Shown here: positions 1-8,996 of the stretch, piece after piece
Position numbering within the stretch: the first letter of the stretch is position 1
Layout: each line of letters begins with the position of its first letter
NCBI RefSeq assembly: GCF_946998835.1
Contig: NZ_CAMQAZ010000001.1
Span: 1-64,000 of the forward strand
Direction: 5' to 3'
From: an uncultured Corynebacterium sp.
GTDB lineage: Bacteria; Actinomycetota; Actinomycetes; Mycobacteriales; Mycobacteriaceae
DNA length: 64,000 nt
The notes under the pieces: generated by a model
What the model saw: only the letters and a program-made list of their open reading frames with translations
What the model was told of the DNA's origin: nothing
Database searches by the model: none
Position numbers and translations under genes: made by a program

Positions 1-763
1 TACCGGCAGTGATGGTGCCGTTTTCCTTCAGGAAGACCGGGCGCAGCTTAGCCAGCGATTCCACAGTAGTGTCCGGGCGGATGCCCTGGTCGGTATCGAC
101 GACTACCGGGTCACCCTTGCGCTGCGGAATCTCAATCGGAGCAATCTCCTGCGCGAAGATGCCCTCTTCCTGCGCCTTAGCTGCACGCTGGTGAGAAGCT
201 GCCGCAACCTCGTCCTGCTGTTCGCGGCTAATGCCGAGGTCGCTGTTCGGACCGTCGGTAAGCGTCCCCATGGACACGCCATCGAAGGAGTCGACCAGAC
301 CATCGCGCTCCAGGGTGTCCTCCAGCTTCAGCGCACCGAAGGACTTGCCCTGGCGAACGCCGCGAGCGACGTGCGGAGCGTGAGTCATGGACTCTTGGCC
401 ACCTGCGACGACGACATCTGCGTCCCCGAGACGAATCATGCGAGCGGCGTGAATGACAGCGTTTAGACCGGAGAGACAGACCTTGTTGACAATCTCAGCA
501 GTCGTGTTCCACGGCAGACCCGCCTTGATGGCGACCTGGCGAGCTGGGTTTTGACCTGCGCCCGCGAGAATTACCTGACCGAGGACAACGTGCTGAACCT
601 CTTCCGGGGCGACACCCGAACGCTCGATAGCGTGCTTGACCGCATGCGCACCCAGGTCGACGGAAGTAAGCGGTGCCAGCTGGCCGAGCAGCTTGCCCTG
701 CGGGGTGCGGGCACCAGCGAGGATAACGACATCATTCGGGCTGGGAGCTGGAAGGTTACTCAT
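1..763 (-). CDS. Acetyl-CoA C-acetyltransferase (thiolase), C-terminus beyond window
   Basis: This is the N-terminal ~254 residues of a thiolase; the rest lies left of the window. It would cleave acetoacetyl-CoA (or another 3-ketoacyl-CoA) with CoA to give acetyl-CoA. The start [20 protein letters not shown] is preceded by AGGAGA. Thiolase signatures are clear: the nucleophilic Cys in [11 protein letters not shown] (near residue 90) and the [10 protein letters not shown] block. It is the last visible gene of the nine-gene minus-strand operon, 69 nt after the CoA-transferase beta gene. That placement fits the final step, splitting the acetoacetyl-CoA made by the transferase. Substrate chain length cannot be read from the sequence. 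The active-site His and second Cys are outside the window. Confidence 0.92.
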   Translation of the reverse strand, partial: MSNLPAPSPNDVVILAGARTPQGKLLGQLAPLTSVDLGAHAVKHAIERSGVAPEEVQHVVLGQVILAGAGQNPARQVAIKAGLPWNTTAEIVNKVCLSGLNAVIHAARMIRLGDADVVVAGGQESMTHAPHVARGVRQGKSFGALKLEDTLERDGLVDSFDGVSMGTLTDGPNSDLGISREQQDEVAAASHQRAAKAQEEGIFAQEIAPIEIPQRKGDPVVVDTDQGIRPDTTVESLAKLRPVFLKENGTITAG

Positions 764-832
764 TGATGGATTCTCCTAAGTAAAAATCTGATGAGCGTGG
801 ACTGACTGCGAGTGCTGCATACTTTGATGTAT

Positions 833-1501
833 TTAATTTTCGAGGTCAACCACGTATGCGGCTTCGGTGTTGGCCTCGATATCAGCCAGCGTCACCCCGG
901 GTGCCAGCCTGCGCAGCACCAGGTGATCATCAGCGACATCGAAGCTTCCCAGGTTGCTAATAATCCTTTTCACTACTTTCGCACCTGTGAGGGGCAGTTC
1001 GCAGGCTTTTACCAATTTTGGTTTGCCATCTTTGGAAACATGGTCAGTTAAAACCACCACTCGAGGGGTCCCGGCGACCAAATCCATCGCGCCGCCCATG
1101 CCCTTGACCATCTTTCCCGGAATCATCCAGTTGGCCAGGTCACCGCACTGACTGACCTCCATCGCGCCCAGCACAGCCATCTTCACGGCACCACCGCGAA
1201 TCATGCCGAAGCTGGTAGCGGAGTCGAAGATTGCCGCGCCCGGCACCAACGTCACCGTCTGCTTGCCCGCGTTGATGAGGTCGGCGTCCTCGTCGCCCTC
1301 ATACGGGAAAGCCCCCATGCCCAAGATGCCGTTTTCGCTCTGTAGCAAGACTCGCACGCCTTCGGGAATATGGTTTGCGACCAGCGTCGGAATGCCGATT
1401 CCCAGATTCACGTAGTCGCCATCGCGCAGTTCTTCGGCGGCCTGCTGTGCCATTTCGTCACGGCTCCAGCCCTTGTCCAAGATTGTCGTCGTCGGTGCCA
1501 T
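833..1501 (-). CDS. scoB: 3-oxoacid CoA-transferase, subunit B
   Basis: The 222-residue beta subunit of a class I CoA-transferase, which moves CoA from an acyl-CoA such as succinyl-CoA to a free acid. The [14 protein letters not shown] segment near residue 35 and SENGILGMG near residue 79 are characteristic; the latter contains the glutamate that forms the enzyme-CoA thioester. The ATG follows the subunit A stop directly (TAAATG), so the two are translationally coupled, as expected for a heteromer. In this cluster the natural substrate is acetoacetate released by the CitE-like lyase. The related mycobacterial pair has also been assigned as an itaconate CoA-transferase, so itaconate activation is an alternative or additional role. 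PcaJ-type 3-oxoadipate transferase is less likely because no other protocatechuate genes are nearby. Confidence 0.9.
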   Translation of the reverse strand: MAPTTTILDKGWSRDEMAQQAAEELRDGDYVNLGIGIPTLVANHIPEGVRVLLQSENGILGMGAFPYEGDEDADLINAGKQTVTLVPGAAIFDSATSFGMIRGGAVKMAVLGAMEVSQCGDLANWMIPGKMVKGMGGAMDLVAGTPRVVVLTDHVSKDGKPKLVKACELPLTGAKVVKRIISNLGSFDVADDHLVLRRLAPGVTLADIEANTEAAYVVDLEN

Positions 1502-2254
1502 TTAAATCTCCTCCCCTGCTGCCGCGTCACCGGCATCGTGGCTGGAATTGGTATTGCGCGGGCGAGTTGTGCGCTTTTCAATGAGCTTCTCGCGTCCATC
1601 ACCGCGGACGACGTGCTGGATATGAACTCCCGGAGTCATCACAAGGTCCGGGTCAATCTCACCGCGCCCCAACAAATGCTCGACCTCGGCAACGGTCACC
1701 CTGCCGGATGCCGCACACAGCGGATTGAAGTTCTGTGCTGTCCGGCGATAGATGAGGTTGCCGTCAATATCACCGTGGTAAGCGTGGACCAGGCCAATGT
1801 CGGCTACGATGCCACGTTCCTGCACGTAGGTCCGTCCGTCGAACTCAGCGTGGGGCTTGCCCTCTGCAACGAGCGTGCCGACGCCGGTTGCGGTGTAAAA
1901 CGCGGGAATACCCGCGCCCCCTGCGCGAAGCCGCTCTGCCAGAGTGCCCTGAGGGGTGAACTCCACCTCAATTTCGCCCTCCAGATACTGGCGTGCGAAC
2001 TCCTTGTTCTCACCGACGTAGGAGGCGACTACCTTTGCCACCTGCTTGTTCTCCAGCAGGATGCCGAGCCCAGTACCGTCAATGCCCATGTTGTTGGACA
2101 CGATGGTGAGGTCCTTTGCTCCGGAATCACGCACACCTTCGATGAGCGTGTACGGCACACCGCACAGACCGAAGCCGCCGACTGCCAGGGTCATTCCATC
2201 AGTTACGAGGCCTGCGACAAGCTCTCGGCCGGTCTGATCAGTTGTTTTCGACAT
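1502..2254 (-). CDS. scoA: 3-oxoacid CoA-transferase, subunit A
   Basis: The alpha subunit (250 residues) of the same CoA-transferase. The start at MSKTTDQ was preferred over an upstream ATG at 2293, which would overlap the acyl-CoA ligase by more than 30 nt; the chosen start lies 4 nt after the ligase stop. The glycine-rich stretch MTLAVGGFGLCGVPYTLIEG near residue 20 and the NNMGIDGTGLG motif near residue 55 are typical of the CoA-binding alpha subunit. With subunit B it would reactivate acetoacetate to acetoacetyl-CoA, feeding the thiolase downstream. The family assignment is firm. The acid it acts on (acetoacetate, itaconate or both) is inferred from the neighbours. Confidence 0.9.
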   Translation of the reverse strand: MSKTTDQTGRELVAGLVTDGMTLAVGGFGLCGVPYTLIEGVRDSGAKDLTIVSNNMGIDGTGLGILLENKQVAKVVASYVGENKEFARQYLEGEIEVEFTPQGTLAERLRAGGAGIPAFYTATGVGTLVAEGKPHAEFDGRTYVQERGIVADIGLVHAYHGDIDGNLIYRRTAQNFNPLCAASGRVTVAEVEHLLGRGEIDPDLVMTPGVHIQHVVRGDGREKLIEKRTTRPRNTNSSHDAGDAAAGEEI

Positions 2255-2258
2255 TGGC

Positions 2259-4013
2259 CTACACCCAACCCAGGATTCGCGGAGCCATCTCACGCATTTC
2301 GACCTTGCGGACCTTGCCCGACGCGGTCATCGGGAACTCTTCGACAACGTGGACATAGCGCGGGATCTTGTGACGCGACAGCTTGCCGTGGGCAAAGGCC
2401 GCCACATCCTCTGCAGTGAAATCTTCCACATCGTCGTGCAGAATCACCCAGGCCATGATTTCTTCGCCATACTTGTCATCCGGCACACCGATGACCTGTG
2501 CATCGACGACAGCCGGGTGAGTGAACAGGAACTCTTCAATCTCACGCGGGTAGATATTCTCACCACCGCGAATGAGCATGTCCTTAATACGACCGGTGAT
2601 GGACAGGTAGCCCTCGTCATCAAGTACGCCCAAGTCGCCGGTGTGCATCCAACCGTCGGCGTCGATAGCTTCGGCGGTCTTTTCCGGGTGCTCCCAGTAC
2701 TCCTTCATCACGGAGTAACCACGGACGACAACCTCGCCCTGCTGACCTCGTGGCAGCGTCTCGCCCGTGTCTTCACAGATGATGCGAGCTTCCAGGTGCG
2801 GCATGATCTGCCCAACGGTGTTGACGCGCTTCTCCAACGGGGAATCCGCGCGGGTCTGGAAGGACACCGGTGAGGTCTCCGTCATGCCGTAGCAGATGGC
2901 AATCTCGCTCATATTGAGCTTGTCCATCACCTCGCGCATGGTCTTCGACGGACACGAAGTACCTGCCATGACACCTGTGCGCAGCATCGACAGGTCGTAC
3001 GGAGATCCGTATTCCTCCTGGTCGTGGGCTTCTTCAAGCTCATTGATGAACATCGTCGGCACACCGTAGAGGCTCGTTGCCTTGGCCGAGTGCACAGCCT
3101 TGAGTGTCTCGCGGGCCTTGAACGATGGAGCCGGGATAACAATGGCGGCGCCGTGAGTAAAGGCCGCGAAGGTGCCAATCACCATGCCGAAGGTGTGGAA
3201 GAACGGCACCGGAACACAGATGCGGTCGGTCTCGGTGTAGCCCAACAGCTCACCGATGAAGTAGCCGTTGTTCAGCAAGTTGCGGTGAGTCAGCGTAGCG
3301 CCCTTGGGAAAGCCCGTGGTACCCGACGTGAACTGGATGTTAATCGGGTCATCCGGGTGCAACTGCGAGGTGTACTCACTCAAGTCGTCGATGTCGCTGT
3401 GCATGTGCTCGTACCACTCGGAGGAGCCGAAGTAGATGACCTTGTCCAGGCGTACACCGCGCTGCTTGGATGCCTCAATCAGCATGGTTCGGTAGTCGGA
3501 GTCCTTGTAGCGGCGGGCGGCAAACACCATGCGCACGCCTGCCTTTTCCAGCACGTAGTTCAGCTCGTGCTGGCGGTAGGCCGGATTGATGTTGACCAGC
3601 ACCAGGCCGATGTGGTGGCAGGCGTACTGCACTACGGTCCACTCCCAACGGTTAGTGGACCAAATACCAATACGATCTCCCGGACGGTACCCTTCACGGA
3701 TGAAAGCACTGGCCAGACGCAGAACTCGGTTGTAAAAACGCTCAAAGGTAAAGGAGACGTCCGCGTAGACGTCAACGATGGCGTCGCGGGATGGGAACTT
3801 CTCCACAATGGCACGCAGGTTCTCACCGAGAGTCTCATCGCGAAGTGGAGCGGCACCTTGCTCAATGCCAGCTCCGAACACGTGGCTCATCTTGTTGCCA
3901 TCGGCATCGACAACATCCTTGCCGTACGGTGCCGGTACAGTGGTGAAGCCCTCCGGCAGCTTCGAAGGATCAGCAGCGCGCTGTTCTGCGTGGTTCTTCA
4001 ATGTCGCGGTCAT
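2259..4013 (-). CDS. AMP-binding acyl-CoA ligase (FadD-type)
   Basis: A 584-residue ANL-superfamily ligase that activates a carboxylic acid with ATP and CoA through an acyl-adenylate. Visible motifs are the P-loop-like QFTSGTTGFPKGATLTHRN (near residue 205), YGMTETSPVS, the GWMHTGDLG block and the C-terminal catalytic Lys in MTASGKVRKVEMRE. The start at MTATLKNH has a consensus AAGGAGG seven nt upstream; an in-frame ATG at 4049 has no such site. The gene lies between the CitE-like lyase and the CoA-transferase. It resembles mycobacterial FadD35 in context. In this operon it could activate isovalerate or another short branched acid, although the protein family also covers medium- and long-chain substrates. 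Confidence 0.88.
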   Translation of the reverse strand: MTATLKNHAEQRAADPSKLPEGFTTVPAPYGKDVVDADGNKMSHVFGAGIEQGAAPLRDETLGENLRAIVEKFPSRDAIVDVYADVSFTFERFYNRVLRLASAFIREGYRPGDRIGIWSTNRWEWTVVQYACHHIGLVLVNINPAYRQHELNYVLEKAGVRMVFAARRYKDSDYRTMLIEASKQRGVRLDKVIYFGSSEWYEHMHSDIDDLSEYTSQLHPDDPINIQFTSGTTGFPKGATLTHRNLLNNGYFIGELLGYTETDRICVPVPFFHTFGMVIGTFAAFTHGAAIVIPAPSFKARETLKAVHSAKATSLYGVPTMFINELEEAHDQEEYGSPYDLSMLRTGVMAGTSCPSKTMREVMDKLNMSEIAICYGMTETSPVSFQTRADSPLEKRVNTVGQIMPHLEARIICEDTGETLPRGQQGEVVVRGYSVMKEYWEHPEKTAEAIDADGWMHTGDLGVLDDEGYLSITGRIKDMLIRGGENIYPREIEEFLFTHPAVVDAQVIGVPDDKYGEEIMAWVILHDDVEDFTAEDVAAFAHGKLSRHKIPRYVHVVEEFPMTASGKVRKVEMREMAPRILGWV

Positions 4014-4148
4014 GGGGAGACCTCCTTGGTTTTTTGAGTGACTCCGCATCGTGCGGAGCGTGTGAGGGAAATGTGTTTAGAAAAATGTGGAGTTGGAAAG
4101 AAGGTGTGTACGCGGGATGTATACGCGGACGACGGGATGGATATCCGC

Positions 4149-5027
4149 CTAACCGGTTACAGCGGCCCGCCTGGCAATAGCCTCTGCCTGACGGAAGAGC
4201 GGCGCATCCACCATTTGGCCATCAAAGCTGAAGGCTCCGGTGTTCTTTTCTGCTTCCGCCAAGAGTCGACGCGCCCAGTCGATTTCCTCGTCGCTGGGTC
4301 GGTACGCTTGGCGGATGGTCGGGACCTGACCTGGGTGGATGCAAACAGTGGCAGCAAATCCTAACGCCGCGGCATCAGCTGCCTCTGCAGCTAGACCATC
4401 GGTGTCGGAGATATTCACGTAAATGGAATCCAGGCTGGCCTTACCGTGCGCAGCCGCCGCCAGGTGAACGTGGCTGCGGGTATGCACTGCCACGCTGCGG
4501 TAGCTGCCCGCATGGATACGGCCCGGCGCGAGTGCGGCCTCTGCTTCGCTAAATCGTGACGATGTTCCCGCCATCCCCGCCACCAGGTCCTCTGCGCCCC
4601 AGAACAGTGCAACGACACCATCGGCCTGCGCCAGCTCTTCGGCGCGCATGACCCCAAGCGGAGTTTCAATCAGGGCAATGACCTGGGTCTTCTCCCCCAG
4701 TGCCGCCACCAAGTCATCCACTTGTTTTGCCGAGGACGCCTTGGGCAGCATCACCTGGCGGAATTCGGTGCCCCGCAGCATGTCAATATCCGCTGCGTAG
4801 TCCTCAACTTCCGGCGGGTTGACACGCACAATGGTGCGGGCCGGATCAAGGTCACAGGATGCGATCGCCTCGCGGGCAGCCTCACGGTTTTCTGCGCGAC
4901 AGCCGTCCTCCAGGTCAAGAATCACCATGTCGGCACGGTCAGCGGCTTTAGCGAACCGTTCTGGCCTGTCGGCCGGCGCAAACAGAATTGCAGGGCCTAG
5001 CGGCTGCCAGGGGTTATGCGTAGACAT
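4149..5027 (-). CDS. HpcH/HpaI (CitE-like) beta-hydroxyacyl-CoA lyase
   Basis: A 292-residue TIM-barrel lyase of the CitE/CLYBL family. Hallmarks are the N-terminal APADRPERFAKAAD, the acidic metal-site motif DMVILDLEDGC near residue 36, TIVRVNPPE, and the IALIETPLGV segment with the second metal ligand. No citrate lyase alpha, gamma or accessory genes are present, so it is not a citrate lyase subunit. The mycobacterial counterpart in the same gene set cleaves (R)-HMG-CoA to acetoacetate and acetyl-CoA and (S)-citramalyl-CoA to pyruvate and acetyl-CoA. I infer the same here because MaoC, carboxylase and CoA-transferase partners are all present. It starts 7 nt after the MaoC gene stop. Confidence 0.85.
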   Translation of the reverse strand: MSTHNPWQPLGPAILFAPADRPERFAKAADRADMVILDLEDGCRAENREAAREAIASCDLDPARTIVRVNPPEVEDYAADIDMLRGTEFRQVMLPKASSAKQVDDLVAALGEKTQVIALIETPLGVMRAEELAQADGVVALFWGAEDLVAGMAGTSSRFSEAEAALAPGRIHAGSYRSVAVHTRSHVHLAAAAHGKASLDSIYVNISDTDGLAAEAADAAALGFAATVCIHPGQVPTIRQAYRPSDEEIDWARRLLAEAEKNTGAFSFDGQMVDAPLFRQAEAIARRAAVTG

Positions 5028-5034
5028 GGGTCAC

Positions 5035-5577
5035 TCACTTCCCCGCTGCGGCCGAGTTCTCGGGGCCGTCGTCAAGCGAACTCGGTGCGCATTGGACGAG
5101 TGTGGAGCGAACAGCGCGGCAGACGACGGTGCCGTCCTGGTTGCGGCCGATGTGCTCGAGCTCAACAATGCCCTGGTTGGGGCGGGACTTGGATAGGCGT
5201 TTGTTGCGGCAGACGGTCTCTGCGTACAGGGTGTCGCCGTGGAACATTGGGGCGGGAAACGCCACTTCGGTAAAACCGAGGTTGGCGACAATGGTGCCGA
5301 GCGTCAGCTGGCTGACGGACAGTCCCACCACTGTAGACAGCGTCCACATGGAGTTGACCAGACGCTCGCCGCCGAATCCCGGCTGCTGGCTCGACCAGTG
5401 CGCATCCAGGTGCAGTGGCTGGGTGTTCATGGTCAGGGTCGTGAAGAGGACGTCATCGGTTTCGGTGACGGTGCGCCCGGGTCGGTGCAGGTAGCGCGCG
5501 CCGACCTCGTACTCTTCGAACCACAGTCCGCGCTGGACGACATCGCGGGTGATGTCGGTTGCGTTGTTGTCAGCCAT
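5035..5577 (-). CDS. MaoC-family (R)-specific enoyl-CoA hydratase
   Basis: A 180-residue single hot-dog-fold hydratase. The segment VGARYLHRPGRTVTETDDVLFTTLTMNTQPLHLDAHW holds the MaoC catalytic Asp and His (in ETDD and QPLHLD), followed by the GERLVNSMWTL stretch. It would hydrate 3-methylglutaconyl-CoA to (R)-HMG-CoA, giving the stereoisomer used by the CitE-like lyase next door. The mycobacterial counterpart has also been linked to itaconyl-CoA hydration. The gene starts 3 nt after the acyl-CoA dehydrogenase stop. No crotonase-type enoyl-CoA hydratase is in the cluster, so this is the only hydratase available for the pathway in the window. The last ~15 residues (DGPENSAAAGK) look like an unstructured tail. 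Confidence 0.87.
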   Translation of the reverse strand: MADNNATDITRDVVQRGLWFEEYEVGARYLHRPGRTVTETDDVLFTTLTMNTQPLHLDAHWSSQQPGFGGERLVNSMWTLSTVVGLSVSQLTLGTIVANLGFTEVAFPAPMFHGDTLYAETVCRNKRLSKSRPNQGIVELEHIGRNQDGTVVCRAVRSTLVQCAPSSLDDGPENSAAAGK

Positions 5578-5580
5578 TTT

Positions 5581-6750
5581 TTACAGCCCCAATCCGCGAG
5601 CGATCAGCATGAGCTGGACCTCGGTGGTGCCCTCGCCGATCTCCAGGATCTTGGAGTCGCGGTAGTGGCGTGCCACGCGGTATTCGTTCATGAATCCGTA
5701 GCCACCGAAAATCTGTGTCGCGTCACGGGCGTTGTCCATCGCGGCCTCGGAGGCAATCATCTTGGCGATGTACGCTTCACGACGGAAATCTGCGCCCGCG
5801 GCCATCTTTGCGGCTGCGTCGTACCACGCCATACGTGCGGCATGCGCACGCGCTTCCATTCGAGCAATCTTGAAGGAAACAGCCTGGTACTCACCGATTG
5901 CACGGCCCATGGACTGGCGTTCCTTGGCGTGGCGGACCGACTCATCGACACAGCCCTGGGCGGCACCGGTGGCAAGCGCTGCGATTGCAACACGCCCCTC
6001 GGCCAGGATGGACAGGAAGTTAGCGAAGCCGCGACCGCGGGTGCCCAGCAGGTTCTCCTGCGGGACGCGGACATCGGTGAAAGTCAGCGGGTGGGTGTCG
6101 GAGGCGTTCCAACCGACCTTGTCGTAAGCCGGTTCTGCGACGAAGCCCTCCGTGCCGCTCGGCACGATGATGGTGGAAATCTCCTTCTTGCCATCTTCCT
6201 TCTCGCCGGTGACTGCAGTAACGGTCACCAGCGAAGTGATGTCTGTGCCGGAGTTGGTGATGAACTGCTTTGCGCCGTTGATGATGAAATCATCGCCGTC
6301 CTCACGGGCGGTGGTGCGAGTGGCACCGGCATCGGAGCCCGCATCCGGCTCGGTGAGGCCGAAACCGGCGAGCTTCTTGCCCGCCGTCAGGTCCGGCAGG
6401 TAGGTCTCCTTCTGCTTGTCATTACCGAAGTGGAAGATCGGCATGGCTCCCAGGCCAACGCCCGCTTCCAGGGTGATGGCGACGGACTGATCGACCTTGG
6501 CCAACTCTTCCAGAGCAATACCGAAGGACAGGTAGTCACCACCCATACCTCCGACTTCCTCGGGGAATGGCAGCCCGAAAAGGCCCATCTCGCCCATCTG
6601 GGAGACGACCTCGTACGGGAAGGTGTGGTTTCGGTCGTGCTCGGCGGAGACCGGGGCAACAACTTCGTTGGCGAATTCGCGAACTACCTTCTGCAGTTCC
6701 ACGTACTCGTCGTCGAGGATGGCGGTTGCAATCTTGGTGCTTTCAGACAT
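5581..6750 (-). CDS. Acyl-CoA dehydrogenase (branched-chain, FadE19-like)
   Basis: A 389-residue FAD-dependent acyl-CoA dehydrogenase that introduces the alpha,beta double bond and passes electrons to ETF. Motifs are GFGLTEPDAGSD (near residue 133), FITNSGTD, the dimer/FAD-contacting QIFGGYGFMNEYRVARHYRD and the C-terminal EIGEGTTEVQ. Context suggests isovaleryl-CoA or 2-methylacyl-CoA as substrate. In EIGEGTTE the residue before GTT is Glu, the catalytic base position of MCAD-type enzymes. Classic isovaleryl-CoA dehydrogenases have EIGAGTSE and use another Glu, so specificity may be broader than isovaleryl-CoA. AAGGAG lies upstream of the ATG. The 104-nt gap to the carboxylase alpha gene carries a short hairpin. 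Confidence 0.9.
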   Translation of the reverse strand: MSESTKIATAILDDEYVELQKVVREFANEVVAPVSAEHDRNHTFPYEVVSQMGEMGLFGLPFPEEVGGMGGDYLSFGIALEELAKVDQSVAITLEAGVGLGAMPIFHFGNDKQKETYLPDLTAGKKLAGFGLTEPDAGSDAGATRTTAREDGDDFIINGAKQFITNSGTDITSLVTVTAVTGEKEDGKKEISTIIVPSGTEGFVAEPAYDKVGWNASDTHPLTFTDVRVPQENLLGTRGRGFANFLSILAEGRVAIAALATGAAQGCVDESVRHAKERQSMGRAIGEYQAVSFKIARMEARAHAARMAWYDAAAKMAAGADFRREAYIAKMIASEAAMDNARDATQIFGGYGFMNEYRVARHYRDSKILEIGEGTTEVQLMLIARGLGL

Positions 6751-6773
6751 GGTGAGTGCTCCTTGAAATTTTT

Positions 6774-6790
6774 CTAGGTGTGGGACCTAG
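6774..6790 (-). other. Short inverted repeat between carboxylase alpha and acyl-CoA dehydrogenase genes
   Basis: CTAGGT and ACCTAG, separated by 5 nt, form a perfect 6-bp hairpin in the 104-nt gap. No U-run follows it in the operon's direction. It may be an RNA processing or attenuation element, or an operator. Function is not established. Confidence 0.4.
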
Positions 6791-6854
6791 TAGGTGGAAA
6801 TCGTGTGTGTGCTGTGTATATGTACTTGTGCGGTCTGTGCGGTTGTGTAGCCTG

Positions 6855-8954
6855 TTAGTCCTCGACCACATTGATGACGGCCAGCTGCTGATCACCTGTG
6901 ACCTGGTCGCCCGGCGCGACCGTGAAGCTGACCTCACCTGCGACTTCGGCAGTGAGTGTGTGCTCCATCTTCATGGCCTCCATGACCAGCAGAGCATCGC
7001 CAACTTCGACGTGGGCTCCCTCCTCCACCGCCAGCGCGATAATCGCGCCGGGCATCGGAGCTTGGATGACCCCGGAGCCGCCGCCGTCGGCTTCGGCACC
7101 GGTGGTGACTACCTCGGTACGAGGCAGCACCCACGTGCCGTGGGCACCGGCGACGACGTATTCCTCATGGTTCGCCAATCCCGCATTGTCGATGGTCTCA
7201 ACTAGGAAGTGCTGTGCGACGCCATCGCGGACGATACGCAAGCGCTCTCCGTCGCGGTAGACGGAAACTTTGTAGTTCCGCGGCTCCGGGATGTCGGTGT
7301 CTTCGTTCTCCGCTTCGGCCGACAGACCTGCGACTACGTCACCGACAATGACGTCAGCACTCGCCGGGGTGCCCACAATCGAAATCAGTCGTGAGTCCTC
7401 CCCTGCCCCGAAGCGAATGCGCTGTGCGGCTGGCGCACTGGCACGCCAGCCATCCGGGGTGAGCCACGGTGAGTCGATGGCTTCTTCAAAGCGGGTGGTC
7501 AACCAGTTCATCGCGGCGGCGAGATACACATCGTCTGGGGTATCGGTGGTGGCGAAGCCCTCCGCAACGCGGTCGAGAAGCCCTGTGTCCAGGTCGCCGG
7601 CGCGAACCTCAGGGATGTTTAGCAGGTAGCGGCAGAAATCGATATTGACTCCGACACCTGCAACAACGGTGTCTCCCAAAGCCTGATCCAGTCGCTCCAG
7701 CGCCTGCTCACGGTTTTCACCGTGAGAGATGATTTTCATCAGCATCGGGTCATAGAGCGAGGAGACCTCCGAGCCGTCGACGATGCCGGAATCGACTCGA
7801 ATGCCTGCCCCGCTGGGCTCGACGACGCGCGTGACCGTGCCACCAGTGGGCAGGAATCCCGCCGCTGGGTCCTCGGCGTACACGCGAGCTTCAATCGAGT
7901 GCCCGGTAAGCGTCACGTCTTCCTGCGCGACCGGCAGTGGGCGTCCCGAGGCAATGTCAACCTGCAGTGCCACCAGATCCAGGCCAGTGACCTGCTCAGT
8001 GACGGGGTGCTCAACCTGCAGACGCGTGTTCATCTCCATAAAGAAGAACGACGACGGGTCCTTCGCCGGCACAATGAACTCCACCGTGCCCGCGCCGACA
8101 TAGCCAACCGAACGGGCCGCGTCACAGGCCGCTTCACCAATTGCGCTTCGAGTTTCCTCATCCAGCAGAGGGCTCGGCGCTTCCTCAATGACTTTCTGAT
8201 GACGTCGCTGCAGCGAGCACTCACGCTCACCCAGGTGGATTACATTGCCGTGCTTGTCTGCAAGAATCTGCACCTCAATGTGTCGCGGGGTGTCGACAAA
8301 GTGCTCGATGAAAAGGGAGTCATCGCCGAAGGCACCCGCCGCTTCACGACGAGCTGTTGCGAGCGCAGCCGGCAGGTCAGCCGCGTTTTCCACACGGTGC
8401 ATACCCTTGCCGCCACCGCCTGCCGATGGCTTAATCAGTACTGGAAAGCCAATCGATGGGGCTGCCTCAATGAGGTCCTCGTCGCTAAGCCCTGGGCGAG
8501 ACAGTCCCGGCACGGTGGGAACATCCCGAGCTTCGACGGCGGCGCGGGCGGAAATCTTATCGCCCATGGTGTTGATGGCGCTGGCCGGTGGGCCGATGAA
8601 TTCGATGCCTGCTTCCTCACAGGCAGTGGCGAAGTCTGCGTTTTCAGACAGGAAGCCGTAACCGGGGTGAATTCCGTCTGCGTTACAGCGGCGAGCGGCA
8701 TCGATAATCTTGTCGATGACCAGGTATGACTCGCGTGCCGGGGATGGACCAATGTGGATGGCCATATCGGCCATGCGGACGTGTGGAGCGTCCGCGTCGG
8801 CGTCCGAGTAGACCGCGACGGAGCGAATACCGTTGTCACGAAGAGTGCGGATAATGCGGCAGGCGATCTCCCCGCGGTTTGCGACCAATACGGTACTCAG
8901 GCTGCCGCCAGCTGCGTGGGGCTGCGTGTTGTGCGCTGTCATGTGCCCTTTCAT
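6855..8954 (-). CDS. accA1: Acyl-CoA carboxylase alpha subunit (biotin carboxylase + BCCP), methylcrotonyl-CoA type
   Basis: A 699-residue fusion of biotin carboxylase and biotin carboxyl carrier protein. The carboxylase half starts STVLVANRGEIACRIIRTLRD and includes the ATP-binding loop KPSAGGGGKGMHRV and EMNTRLQVEHPVTE. The C-terminal carrier domain carries VMEAMKMEH, with the biotinylated Lys near residue 662. Together with the beta subunit it fixes bicarbonate onto 3-methylcrotonyl-CoA. The length and fused BCCP fit the catabolic AccA1 type. The start is ambiguous: the ATG at 8954 (MKGHMTAHN) follows GGAAAGGA very closely, and an ATG at 8942 follows AAAGGG. Substrate is inferred from the operon; propionyl- or geranyl-CoA carboxylase are less likely. 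Confidence 0.88.
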   Translation of the reverse strand: MKGHMTAHNTQPHAAGGSLSTVLVANRGEIACRIIRTLRDNGIRSVAVYSDADADAPHVRMADMAIHIGPSPARESYLVIDKIIDAARRCNADGIHPGYGFLSENADFATACEEAGIEFIGPPASAINTMGDKISARAAVEARDVPTVPGLSRPGLSDEDLIEAAPSIGFPVLIKPSAGGGGKGMHRVENAADLPAALATARREAAGAFGDDSLFIEHFVDTPRHIEVQILADKHGNVIHLGERECSLQRRHQKVIEEAPSPLLDEETRSAIGEAACDAARSVGYVGAGTVEFIVPAKDPSSFFFMEMNTRLQVEHPVTEQVTGLDLVALQVDIASGRPLPVAQEDVTLTGHSIEARVYAEDPAAGFLPTGGTVTRVVEPSGAGIRVDSGIVDGSEVSSLYDPMLMKIISHGENREQALERLDQALGDTVVAGVGVNIDFCRYLLNIPEVRAGDLDTGLLDRVAEGFATTDTPDDVYLAAAMNWLTTRFEEAIDSPWLTPDGWRASAPAAQRIRFGAGEDSRLISIVGTPASADVIVGDVVAGLSAEAENEDTDIPEPRNYKVSVYRDGERLRIVRDGVAQHFLVETIDNAGLANHEEYVVAGAHGTWVLPRTEVVTTGAEADGGGSGVIQAPMPGAIIALAVEEGAHVEVGDALLVMEAMKMEHTLTAEVAGEVSFTVAPGDQVTGDQQLAVINVVED

Positions 8955-8996
8955 TTCCTTTCCAGAAAAAGCGGTGTCAAGATTTTTAGCGGGTTA

